DNA from: Cybelea sp963824595 | Lineage (GTDB): Bacteria > Vulcanimicrobiota > Vulcanimicrobiia > Vulcanimicrobiales > Vulcanimicrobiaceae | Length of the DNA: 64,000 bases | Reading direction: 5' to 3' | Assembly: GCA_963824595.1 (NCBI GenBank) | Contig: CAWGPY010000002.1 | Coordinates: forward strand, 1 to 64,000 | Shown: positions 1-8,769 of the stretch, in pieces | Layout: every line of letters begins with the position of its first letter | Numbering within the stretch: position 1 is the stretch's first letter | Notes under the pieces: model-generated | The model's database searches: none | Told to the model about the DNA's origin: nothing | The model's input: the letters and a program-made list of their open reading frames with translations, nothing else | Translations under genes and position numbers: made by a program

Positions 1-1
1 C

Positions 2-1207
2 ATCGATTGGTGCGCTCGAATGGGGATCGCAGTGTCCTTCCTCGCCTGGGACAGTACACTGCTGAACTGCATGGTTCCGGACGCTCCGCACGACGGACCC
101 GCGAAACGGGCCCAGGCGGTTTCCGCGGTCACGGACGACGCCGTCAAACTGGCCCGGTACTTCCTGGAAAAGAAACTGGATTCCCAGAGTTCCGCCATAG
201 AAAGAGATTTCCGCGACTCGGAATCGTGAACGTTTCGGGGCGGTCCACAGCAGCCTCGGAAATCCATGCATGTAAAGCCTCTCTGATGCGGCGACGACGC
301 TCGTGGACTTCCTCGCGCTGGAAGGACGCGCCGCACAAGTCTACTGGAACTCCTGGTGAGTCGCCGCTCCCGTGGCGACCCTGGGCGCTGAAACGGATTT
401 TGGCTCACTGGGCGGCCATCTCCAAGAACAAACGGGAGACGCGAACGAGTCCGAGACGCAACCGATCCGTTCAATGCGGTCTTGAACTACTGTTATACGC
501 TCCTGGAAGTGGAGACGCGGGTCGCCTGCGAGGCCGTGGGGCTCGACCCCGACCTAGGGCTGCTCCACAGGACGATCGGCTGCGGCGAGTCGTTCATCTA
601 CGACCTGCTCGAACCGCTGCGCGCTAAGACGGACGTCTGGGCCTTGGAACTGCTGCACAAGGAGAAGCTACGTCCGTCGATGTTCCATGAGCTGAGAGAC
701 GGGATTGTACGGCTCGATCCCGACCTGACGGGTCTCCTCGCTTCGGTCCTGATGCCCCGTTTCCGAGAGGCCACTCTGGCGATCGCCAATGATTATGCCA
801 AGCAGCTGCGCAGGATCAGCGTCCCGCGGCGGCTCGTTCGCGAGGCACCGAAGCCGATCGCGGAGCGGCGCGAGACCTGGGACCACGCCGACTGTGGCTA
901 CTGCAAGGAGCCGCTACCGCGCAAGGGGCTGAAAATCTGCGGGCGGCACTGCTATTTGCGATACAGCGTTGAGGTGGCAAAGCCGATCGAAAAGGCGCGG
1001 GCGCGACTTGCCGAAATGCGGGCTGCTAATTTAAGCCCAGGACACGGTGGCGAGGCAGCACGTAAGCGGGAGCGAAATGCGCAAAAAACAACCGGTTACA
1101 CGTCAGCTGGTGCGGAGCCGGCAAGACAAGTCACATTTCGCAGATCTAACCGGATGAGTACGGCACTAAGAAAAGGGCGGTGTCGTTGCGGTAGTGGCAG
1201 ACAATAA
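2..1207 (+). pseudogene. cas1: Decayed CRISPR-associated integrase Cas1 (5'-truncated by window edge)
   Basis: Cas1 is the integrase that inserts new spacers into CRISPR arrays. Frame 2 from base 2 reads WC..MGIAVSFLAWD followed by LLNCMVPDAPHDGPAKRAQA, typical of the Cas1 N-terminal half, and stops at 227-229. A piece in frame 3 (about 285-359) reads LEGRAAQVYWNSW and then stops. Frame 2 resumes near 395 with RDATDPFNAVLNYCYTLLE, GLDPDLGLLH and DLLEPLRAKTDVW, the catalytic-domain hallmarks, and continues into a CxxC...CxxxC tail and an HGGEAARKR segment seen in some long Cas1 proteins. At least two frameshifts and two stops make it non-functional. No cas2, other cas gene or array is visible to its right; the rest of the locus may lie left of the window. 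Confidence 0.8.
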
Positions 1208-1402
1208 AGAACTGCCACCAGGCAATTGACGCGGCAGCCCGAGCGAAGGCCAAAGAGCCCGTAGCGAGTGATCCTGCCTTAAAAAAACAGGTCACCGTCG
1301 AAGTCCCACGCATCGGCCTACCTCATTCTTTGCTACACGCAGCGCTCGAAGGCGTAACTGACCCCAGACGGCAATGGGTCCATTCCATTAGGGTCATCAG
1401 GC

Positions 1403-2365
1403 ATGTACTCTGTTGCGGCTGCTCTGCAAAAGCTCGACCAGGCGCCGCTCCGCGACGGACAAACGGTCGCTGCGACTCTTATGGACGGGGACTCATACCT
1501 TGCCCTCGGACCACCCGCCGTTCAAGGTTCCTCGGTAAACACCATGGTCCTTACCAGGACATGGCAACCAGGCGAATCTGTTGACGTCACCTTCTCGCTA
1601 AACAGCGCTGGCTACGTATCTCTCGTGCGAATCACCGCTCTTTCCGCGACCTCCTTTGAAGACGCTGAAATAAAAGCGCGAGAAACCATTCTACCGATTT
1701 TGAGCTATTTTTCGCTAAAGTACGATGTACCAGTCATTGTGGCGCAGCTAGATGTGACCGAGGCGTCAACTAACATACTGAGAACCTCGATACGAGTTGC
1801 ACCTAAACCGACCGTGCCATCGGAAAGTCAAATTCTGCTGGGTCAATGATTCGCGGTCTCGCAAGTCTGTATAGAGAAGGCATGAATACGAGTTCCTCAA
1901 CCTACGCCTTCCTCTGCTTCTACAAAATCGTCGAATCGATGGAACTTCGGCGCTCGCAAGTTGCGCAGATCTGCTTATATTTGCACTGCAGCCCAATCAG
2001 GTTCGAGACAATCAAGATCCCTAGCACGTAGATGAGTTAAAAGCACTCGCTCAGAAGGTTTTCCGAAGAACTACGAGTGGGACCCCATCACTCTTCAGCA
2101 AGTATTTAGACCGGAAACACATTCTAAGACGGTCTTCGCCGTAGCAAAGAAATATCTAGCGCCGCTAAGAAAGCGCGTGGCCCACGCCTTACTGGACTCC
2201 GGGGAATTTGCCAACCTCGATGATCCTAGTTTGATTCGCAACATTGAAGGCTGGTTGCCATTGGTGCGTTTCGCCGGTAGGTTCTTGATTCTCTCTGACC
2301 TCAATGCAAACTTGCCCGAAACGGTACAGGCGGAGTTTGAGAAAAAACTTACCCACACGAATTAG
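1403..2365 (+). pseudogene. Broken gene resembling MauJ-annotated hypothetical proteins
   Basis: Three successive open pieces in different frames appear to be one gene. Piece 1 (1403-1849) is a 148-residue N-terminal part. Piece 2 (1846-2031) carries ASLYREGMNTSSSTYAFLCF and YKIVES. Piece 3, in frame 2 from about 2075 to 2365, carries AKKYLAPLRKRVAHALLDSG and ends LPETVQAEFEKKLTHTN. The YREG...YKIVE block followed by a late R..VAHAL block resembles proteins often annotated as methylamine utilization MauJ; that likeness is from memory and the function of such proteins is unclear. At least two frameshifts are needed, so I call it a pseudogene. No methylamine dehydrogenase genes are nearby. Confidence 0.5.
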
Positions 2366-2485
2366 AGCCGTCAGGCGGTTAGGCGCCTTGTACATGGTGG
2401 AATGCCGGGCATCGATCAAAGGCGGCAGTGTAGCGATGGAGGCCGCGCCAATCGGAGACGTAAGCGCGGAACCAAAGGCATTACG

Positions 2486-3459
2486 CTAGGGCTGAGGAGC
2501 CACACTGATGGCGACGCTTGCGGGAAGCTCTCCACTTTTCTTTACCGAGGTCACTGTGCTTCCGCCGGCGGGATATTTCCAGAGCGCGACTTAACCCTTC
2601 ATCGGCGCTAGAACGCGGCTGCCGATGATCCAGCTTCCACCGGTGGCCCGAGCTTTCAGTCCTCGCAGCGTGATCGTCGAAACGATTGTGGCAGACGAGC
2701 CTGCGATGCTTAAGCGGTGGATCACTTCAGGAAACTTGCTCCTCTTTACGTCCTTGGTGCTGCCGCAGTTAGAGCGAGGTATGTGCCATCCCATTGGATC
2801 CTGTCAACCTGCCCGACCGCGCTGCTAAGGCTGACGTGGACCACGCTTGCACTTCCTACCGGCAGTTCCGCCATCACAGAGCCATGGTCGATCATGAAGA
2901 GATTCCCCTGAGCATCGTAGCCTGGCTGACCCGTAATAGCGGCGTCGGTGTAAAACATGGGAGCGCCTTGTGCGTTATCGTAAATCGCGACCTTTACGCC
3001 GCCACCGTTGGTACTGTATTCGGTAACAGCAAGATTTCCTGATATCGAATCTACAGAACACCCAACCGGCACCCAATGCCGTTCGAGAGTCAGAAGTTCG
3101 ACCGGGGTAGAGCCTCCGTGAGCGTACTCATAGACGTATGCTTGTGATACTGGTTCTTCGGGGAAAAAAGTCCCCACGAAGACATTGCCCTCGGAGTCGG
3201 CACATACTTTGCCGTCGGCTCCGGCTGGAAGACGTATCGTTTGCTGGTCCTTCAGGCCTGGGAAGGTGTAAACCTCAACGACTGCCTCAGCAGTCCCGAC
3301 GTAGACCAAGTCACTACCGGAGCCGGTGCGACCCAAGCCGGATCGCTCTGCTGCACTTTGGCTCGACAAGCCAGAGGGCACTGCCGGAGCACTGCTTGAT
3401 GCATTGCATCCTGAAACAGAGATGGCCGCAATGATGGTCAATACTGATAGCCGTTTCAT
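2486..3459 (-). pseudogene. Frameshifted propeller-like lipoprotein, family member 1
   Basis: The start is at 3459, behind a GGAAGGA ribosome site. The N-terminus MKRLSVLTIIAAISVSGC is a lipoprotein signal with its lipobox cysteine. Repeated motifs follow: DLVYVGT, CADSEGNVFVGTF, YEYAHGGSTP, CSVDSISGNLAV, YDAQGNLFM and IQWDGTYLAL. The reading frame breaks near 2770-2795 and then continues as VIHRLSIAGSSATIV and GGSWIIGSRVLAP. An in-frame TAA at 2591-2593 follows, after which the same frame still reads VALWKYPAGG...VAISVAPQP to a stop at 2486. These tails match the intact paralogue at 45912-47075 (VFWNYPAGGKP...FSVAP). One frameshift plus one premature stop make it a pseudogene. Role unknown; the repeats suggest an NHL-like beta-propeller. 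Confidence 0.75.
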
Positions 3460-3806
3460 GGTCGTCCTTCCGATTTTGTTCTTAACGCCGCGTGTCCCAA
3501 AAGCAAAACATAGCCCGCAATCCAATACGCCTCGCTCTATGCAGTCTGACGCGCAGGAGGCTTGCACAAGATTACCATAAAGCCGCGGCCCCTGGCCAGA
3601 CGGCTCATGCTCTAGCCACCCATCGGTCTTAACGGTCAGAAGATCGAACCCGGTTTTACGGCTGCCGCCACGGCGCCCGATTCGGCTCAGCGCGGCACGA
3701 CCTATGGCGGCACGGATATGCCGGGGGGCTTAGCGCGGGGGCTCACGTGGGCTAAGCCGAAACGATGCCGGGCGCCGTGGCGTTCACGGAGCGAGGAGCA
3801 GACCAT
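3460..3806. other. Intergenic stretch between divergent lipoprotein pseudogenes
   Basis: No convincing coding region is seen. It holds the upstream regions of both divergent lipoprotein genes. One clear inverted repeat is present: GGCTTAGC at 3727-3734 pairs with GCTAAGCC at 3751-3758, enclosing a 16-nt loop, about 50 nt before the plus-strand start. Confidence 0.5.
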
Positions 3807-4750
3807 ATGAAAACCTTGGGACTTAGCTGCTACGCCGTCGCCATTGGCGTGGCTTCAGCATTGCTGGCCGGGTGCGGGGGATCGCAGCCGCCGATCGGGG
3901 CGCCAGGTGCGGCAGAGGGCCGAAGTACATCGCAGCTGTGGGGAGCGCAACCAGGATTTGGTTTACGCGACTGGACCATGCGGCGGAAATTTGCGTGCTT
4001 ACCTATCCGCAGGGGCAGTTGGTCGCTCAAATAACGGTCATCGGCGCCGCTGGCGCAGATTGCGCGGATGCTGAAGGCAACGTGTGGGTGCCAAATGGCA
4101 ACCAGGTCCTTGAGTTTGGACATGGTGATACAAGCCCTATTGCTACCTTGTCGCTACCGGGTACGGCCGCCGCATCGTGTTCCGTTGACCCTTTCACGGG
4201 CAATCTTGCCGTCGTGTTCAGCGGAAGCGGGGCGACAATGGCAGTTTTCGCAGCCGCAACCGGAACCCCAACGCTATACAACACGCACATGACCACGGAA
4301 GGCTGTGGATACGACAACGGGGGCAACCTGTTCGCGTCAGGGGTTAACGGCGCTGTAAACACCATTGCGCGACTTCCCGAATAATGGTACGGATTTTGCC
4401 TTTTTGAAGGTGAAGGATAAGCTAGGAAACCCGGGAAGCATACAATGGGACGGCAGTTATGTCACCTATGAAGGCACAACGAAGGATGCCATAAAGATTT
4501 CTCGGTTACATATTTCTGGAAATAAGGCATCTGTCGTCGGCAAGACCAGTATAGAAGGAACAAAACAGGCCTATCAATCATGGATTTACGGCGACCGTGT
4601 TGTCGTTCCGTACTCCACACAAGGCGTAGTAGCCAACAAGATTGGCATTTCGGCTTATCCGAAGAGTGGCAAAGCCGTCGTTAAATCGGCAACTCGGTGG
4701 AATCGAAATTTGAATCGTTGAGCAGCGGCGTAGCTGTAAGCCCAGGCTAG
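3807..4750 (+). pseudogene. Frameshifted propeller-like lipoprotein, family member 2
   Basis: It opens with MKTLGLSCYAVAIGVASALL and a GCGG lipobox at 3807. The frame then changes repeatedly: frame 3 to about 3900, frame 1 for the QDLVYAT piece, frame 2 from about 3965 to 4384 (EICVLTYPQGQLVAQI, CADAEGNVWVPNG, LEFGHGDTSPIATLSLPG, CSVDPFTGNLAVVFSG, CGYDNGGNLFASG), frame 3 from about 4385 (PGSIQWDGSYVTYEGTTKDA, SWIYGDRVVVPYSTQG), and finally frame 2 for VESKFESLSSGVAVSPG ending at 4750. Motif order matches the intact member at 45912-47075. At least four frame disruptions make it clearly dead. It faces away from member 1 at 2486-3459, so the two look like an inverted duplication that has decayed. 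Confidence 0.78.
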
Positions 4751-4856
4751 CCTCCGCGATCATAACCACCCAGCCTCGCTTCATGGGCTCCGAGGTTTGC
4801 TCAGCATCGCAGCTGCGCTAGCGCGGCAGCATAGGCGGCGCGGCTCATTGTGCGGC

Positions 4857-5483
4857 TTACGCCCGCTTTAGGGCGTCGCCTCGAATGCATGGCCGAATCG
4901 GAACTAATAGAGCCCTTATGTAATATCCCTCGGCGAAGCCCATCGTCGCCATCAGACACTGATTCGCGACGACGCCGTCGACGCCGCGGGCGGCGTCTTC
5001 GGGATGCTCGCGGGCGTGCATCGCCACGCCGTCGGCGATCGCGTTCGCGATGTCCGGCATCGACATGCAGCTGCCGTCGCGCGTCTCCAACCCGCCGCCG
5101 TCGCCGCCGCCGTGGTCCACGAGATCCACCCACGTCTGCTTCGCGCCGGCCGCCTGCGCCTCGTCGAGCGTGCGCGCCACGAAGCGCGCCAAGTTGCCTT
5201 CGTCGCTCATGTCGTCGGCCTCGACCGTCCGAGCGCCGGTGACGCCACCGTCGGCGATGGTATAGCGCTCGGTGTGGAGCTCGCCCGAGACGATCGCGTC
5301 GCGCCCCACCCGCAGGCGCGTCGTATCCTCGACCGTGAACTCGACGCGCGGGTCGGCCGCGCTGGTTCGCAGCGCCTGCGCGAGCGTCAGCTCCTGGGCG
5401 GCGTCGAGGTTGTTGTCGCCGTCGCGGTAGATGCCGAATTCGAGCGACCGGCGCGACGTCGTGGTGGTGAGGTTCTGCAGCAT
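4857..5483 (-). pseudogene. Truncated clostripain-family (C11-like) cysteine peptidase
   Basis: The start ATG at 5483 follows an AGGAGG site (5488-5493). The product begins MLQNLTTTTSRRSLEF and has IYRDGDNNLDAAQE near residue 20, the WVDLVDHGGGDGGGLE block carrying the presumed catalytic His, and VVANQCLMATMGFAEGYY carrying the presumed catalytic Cys. These are hallmarks of clostripain-like peptidases. The family is usually around 350 residues or more. Here the similarity stops abruptly after GFAEGYY near 4930 and the frame runs through unrelated sequence to 4857, giving 208 residues. The core His and Cys survive but the C-terminal half is gone, so I treat it as a truncated remnant. A translated short product cannot be excluded. 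Confidence 0.6.
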
Positions 5484-5488
5484 GGGGC

Positions 5489-5512
5489 CTCCTGACTGTC
5501 GTGAGTCAGGAG
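5489..5512 (-). promoter_or_regulatory. Hairpin masking the ribosome site of the C11-like peptidase
   Basis: CTCCTGACT (5489-5497) and AGTCAGGAG (5504-5512) form a perfect 9-bp stem with a 6-nt loop. Read on the minus strand, the 3' arm contains most of the AGGAGG ribosome site, which lies only 4 nt before the ATG at 5483. Folding of the mRNA would block ribosome binding. Confidence 0.5.
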
Positions 5513-5607
5513 TCGTACTGCGACGAGCTGCCGCGACGACTAGCCGGCGACGGATGCAACCTTTCCCGGCTTTTGGCGGTCGAACATCCGCTGTGATAAA
5601 CTCGCCA

Positions 5608-5928
5608 TTGCCGGTTGCCGCACTCGCTATCAAGGGTACCGTTAAGGACCCGGACAGTTTGGAGCACTCCGAGCCGGTCTATGGGGGCTATGCGAACGCA
5701 CGTGGTGAGATCGTATTGTTTGCCAAGGACCTCGCCTACCGCGTTGTCTTCAAGAACGAGATCTTGAAGGAACGGCCGCCCCTGAACCTTGGCGCGCAGA
5801 CGCGCTACGATGCAACTGAAGCCGGAGAGACCTTCGAGTACGGGACTAAGACCTTCCGCAGGCTCAGCGCCGAGCAGATCGTGGAGATTTGTACGGCACG
5901 CCGCTTTAGGGTCGGATCACGATTCTGA
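5608..5928 (+). CDS. Hypothetical fragment
   Basis: An open frame with sensible composition reads VKDPDSLEHSEPVYGGYANA and continues to a stop at 5928. A TTG at 5608 is the nearest start and there is no good ribosome site, so the 5' end may be lost. The VKDPDSLEH stretch is reminiscent of small secreted proteins with a lysine-aspartate-proline-aspartate-serine motif, but I do not recognise a family. It lies in the decayed left segment and is probably a gene remnant. Confidence 0.3.
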   Translation: MPVAALAIKGTVKDPDSLEHSEPVYGGYANARGEIVLFAKDLAYRVVFKNEILKERPPLNLGAQTRYDATEAGETFEYGTKTFRRLSAEQIVEICTARRFRVGSRF

Positions 5929-6017
5929 ACCTCAAATAGGTTCGGATGCGGCGCGGCTTGTACGTGCGAGGCGTGCACGCAGCGCGTTAAGGCCCCAAAA
6001 TGGCGCTTTGCCTGAGT

Positions 6018-6045
6018 ATGACGTGGCTGGGGATTGGGGTATACT
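6018..6045 (+). promoter_or_regulatory. Candidate sigma70 promoter for the SOD-like gene
   Basis: TATACT at 6040-6045 is a good -10 box. A weak -35 (ATGACG, 6018-6023) lies 16 nt upstream. Transcription would start near 6052, about 37 nt before the ATG at 6089. Confidence 0.35.
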
Positions 6046-6088
6046 GAGAGTCGTTCTCCCCGAGCTTTTTCTTTAGAAGAGGTGAACC

Positions 6089-6499
6089 ATGGGTGCTCTG
6101 CGTACCGCACTCGCCGCAGTAGCGCTCGGCGGGCTCACGTGTACGGCGGCCGGTGCCGACCCGTCCACGCTGCAGGTGAAACTCTACGCTCAGAACCGGC
6201 CGGGGGAGACCGGCACGGCGACGTTCCAGCAAGTCCCCGAGGGCGTCAAGATCGTCGTGACCATGGGCGGCGGCCAAAACGGTACGCAACCCGTCCGTAT
6301 CCACACGGGCACCTGCGCGAAGCGCAACCCGGTACCCACGTATACTCTCACCAACATCGTGGACGGGATCAGCACGACGACGATACCGGGCGTCAAGCTC
6401 GGCGATCTGCTCAAGGGAAATTACGTGATCGACATCCACGACAGCAGCGCCGACGAAACGAAGTACGTTGCCTGCGCGGCAATCGTAGCGCCGAACTAA
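6089..6499 (+). CDS. Small exported SOD/CHRD-like protein
   Basis: 136 residues with an N-terminal signal peptide (MGALRTALAAVALGG...TAAGA). The mature part contains PVRIHTGTCAKRNPVPTYTL, a central linker and YVIDIHDSSADETKYVACAA. The HxGTC...IxIHxS...YVACxxI pattern is shared by small periplasmic proteins related to the Cu/Zn superoxide dismutase fold. Most of the metal-binding histidines of true Cu/Zn SOD are not obvious, so enzyme activity is doubtful. The start is fixed by an AGAGGTG ribosome site 4-10 nt upstream. It is transcribed toward the convergent amidohydrolase, with only 6 nt between the two stop codons. Confidence 0.7.
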   Translation: MGALRTALAAVALGGLTCTAAGADPSTLQVKLYAQNRPGETGTATFQQVPEGVKIVVTMGGGQNGTQPVRIHTGTCAKRNPVPTYTLTNIVDGISTTTIPGVKLGDLLKGNYVIDIHDSSADETKYVACAAIVAPN

Positions 6500-6505
6500 A
6501 AACCC

Positions 6506-8569
6506 CTAGACCGCGGGCGCGTTGACCCCGGCGGTCGCGTAGAGGGCGCGCGTGTCGTACATGACGCCCCCCTTGATCGTCGTGCCGACGCTGCGCAGCT
6601 GTGCGACGTTCGCCAGGGGATCGCCGTGCACCACGATGGCGTCGGCCAGCTTTCCGGGTCGCAGCGAGCCGAGCGTGTCGTCCATGCGCATGACCCGCGC
6701 GGGCACGATCGTCGCCGTCTGCAGCACCTGCGCGTTGGGGATCCCCGCCTGCGCGTAGAGCTCCAGCTCGTGGATCAGATCGAAGCCGGGCAAGATGTCG
6801 TCGGTTCCGGCGACGATGCGAATGTCGTTGGCGTGCAAGAGTGCCACCATGTCGAGAAAGGCCTTTGCCGAGGCGCGGTACTTCGCGTCGAGGCCGGGCC
6901 CCATCGGCAGGCCGCCCGTGGTGAGCGTGCGGCGCACCTGCGGCGGCAGCCAATCCGCGATCTCGCCGAAGCCGGTGGACGCGACGTCGCCGGTCCGCGT
7001 CATCGCATCGGTGTAGAAGATGCCGACGGTCGGGTCGCTGACGATGTCTTTCGCTTTGAGCAGCGCGATGAATTCCTTCACCGCTTCGCTCTGCAAGTCA
7101 ATGGTCCCGGCGCGCTGCGCGGCGGCGGTCAGGCGGACCGGCGTCTGCGTGCGATCCTTGGTGTCGGGCATGAAGTTCAAGAACAGGAAGTTGACGTGCT
7201 GGATCTCGTCGTAGCCGTCGTGCACGGCGTCCTGCGCGATCATCCCGGCGGGAATGTGGCCGCTCACCCGCATGCCGAGGCCGTGCGCCTCCTTCACGAT
7301 CACGGGCACCAGCGCGGGATCCATCGAGCTGTAGATCTTGATCTGCACGGCGCCAAGCGCGTTCCACTCGCGCACCTGAGCAACGGCCTGATCCGGCGTC
7401 GCCGTCGTCGTTCCGATCGGCGCCGTGTACTTGCCGGTGCCGTCCATCAGCCCCGCGATGATGACGCGCGGACCCACCAGCTCGCCGCTCTCGAACTGCG
7501 CCTTGGTCTTGGCGATGTACTCCGGCGCGTTGCCGGGGTCGCGGATCGTCGTCACGCCCTCCGCGAGCAGCCGCGGCCCGAAGGACGCGTCGAGGTGCAT
7601 GTGCGAGTTCCAGAGGCCCGGCAGCAGCGTCTTCCCCGTGCCGTCGATGCGGCGCGCGTCGCTGGGCACGCTCATCTCGGATCCGCCGACGGCGGCGACT
7701 TTGTCGCCGTGCAGGATCACCGTCGCGTTGGGTACGGCGGCGCCGGCCTCCGAGTCGAACAGCGTCACGTTGGTGATCGCGATGGCCGTGCCGGCGCGGT
7801 GCGGCAGCGATTGCGCGATCCGCTTGCCGAGCTCGGTCACGCGCGCGTTCTGCGCGCCGATCAGCTGCTGGAGCACGGGGCTCCAGCCGCGCTGGATCAC
7901 GGCGCCCCACGTGCTGCCCGCCATGAAGAGCTCGCCGGCGTCGTCCAGCCAACAGCTGACCGGCGAGAAGTCGAGCCCGGTGGCTTCGTACATCGTCACG
8001 CGCTTCGCGCGCGCGCCGGCGCTCACCGACAGCGTCGTCACGGCTGCCACGCGCGTGAGGCCGATCGGCCACAGCTCCACCGACCCGTTGCGCGCGCGCA
8101 ACGCCGCCCGCACGAGGATAGCGCCCTCCTCGGGCGTGCCGTCCATGCTCACGTAGAAGCGCGGCGACGCGGAGTGCTGCGTCTCCCGCTCGGCGGCGTT
8201 CGTCCACGTCGCGGTGCTTCCGCCGGCGGAGAAGCGCTCGTCAACGGTCACCTTCAAGTAGTTGTAACCCGTGGTGTGCAGCTTGGAGATCAGCCCCGCG
8301 CCGTCAACCGCGATCGTGCTGTGCACCTTGGGGCCGCGTCCGCGGTCGGCGAACTCGAAATGGACGTCCAGCGACCCGTCGGGCAGACGCACCGTCGTCT
8401 GCGAGCCTTTGAGCACGCCCGACGACAGATAATCGTAGCTCACGGCGGTGCCGTAGAGCTTCGCCGCGGCGAGCGCGGGGGCGGCGCACAGGAAGGCCGC
8501 GGCCGAGCCCGCCGCGGCGAGCCAATCGCGCCGGCGAATCGGCAGCTCTCCGGCCAAGCAGTGACTCAT
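6506..8569 (-). CDS. Secreted amidohydrolase-family metal-dependent hydrolase
   Basis: About 687 residues. The start at 8569 is chosen because it places a twin-arginine-like signal (IRRRDWLAAAGSAAAFLCAA) at the N-terminus; an upstream ATG at 8626 is possible. Residues about 25-290 form an unrecognised N-terminal domain. The C-terminal half is an amidohydrolase: LLPGLWNSHMHLDA carries the HxH metal site, later metal-site positions fall in VSGHIPAGM, EIQHVNFLF and VAGTDDILPG, and LRPGKLADAIVV closes the fold. The substrate is unknown. The similarity is to imidazolonepropionase/prolidase-type enzymes. A long frame on the opposite strand is its antisense shadow. Confidence 0.8.
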   Translation of the reverse strand: MSHCLAGELPIRRRDWLAAAGSAAAFLCAAPALAAAKLYGTAVSYDYLSSGVLKGSQTTVRLPDGSLDVHFEFADRGRGPKVHSTIAVDGAGLISKLHTTGYNYLKVTVDERFSAGGSTATWTNAAERETQHSASPRFYVSMDGTPEEGAILVRAALRARNGSVELWPIGLTRVAAVTTLSVSAGARAKRVTMYEATGLDFSPVSCWLDDAGELFMAGSTWGAVIQRGWSPVLQQLIGAQNARVTELGKRIAQSLPHRAGTAIAITNVTLFDSEAGAAVPNATVILHGDKVAAVGGSEMSVPSDARRIDGTGKTLLPGLWNSHMHLDASFGPRLLAEGVTTIRDPGNAPEYIAKTKAQFESGELVGPRVIIAGLMDGTGKYTAPIGTTTATPDQAVAQVREWNALGAVQIKIYSSMDPALVPVIVKEAHGLGMRVSGHIPAGMIAQDAVHDGYDEIQHVNFLFLNFMPDTKDRTQTPVRLTAAAQRAGTIDLQSEAVKEFIALLKAKDIVSDPTVGIFYTDAMTRTGDVASTGFGEIADWLPPQVRRTLTTGGLPMGPGLDAKYRASAKAFLDMVALLHANDIRIVAGTDDILPGFDLIHELELYAQAGIPNAQVLQTATIVPARVMRMDDTLGSLRPGKLADAIVVHGDPLANVAQLRSVGTTIKGGVMYDTRALYATAGVNAPAV

Positions 8570-8769
8570 CTCCGATTGGGACAGCCCGAACAGCGTCGCG
8601 GCGCGATGCGAACGGCAACAGCACATGGGGACGGCTTTCTGCGCCGGGCTACGAAACGCATATCTGCGCGTCGCCGGGCGTACTATTCTGAAAGCCTGCT
8701 GATGGCCCCACTTATCCATCGAACAAGCGTTCGGAATGTAGGCTCGCCTTTGCGGGAAACTACCGGCTC

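Noticed and set aside
1..2600. CRISPR array near the cas1 remnant
   Set aside because: I looked for regularly spaced direct repeats of 25-40 nt and saw none.
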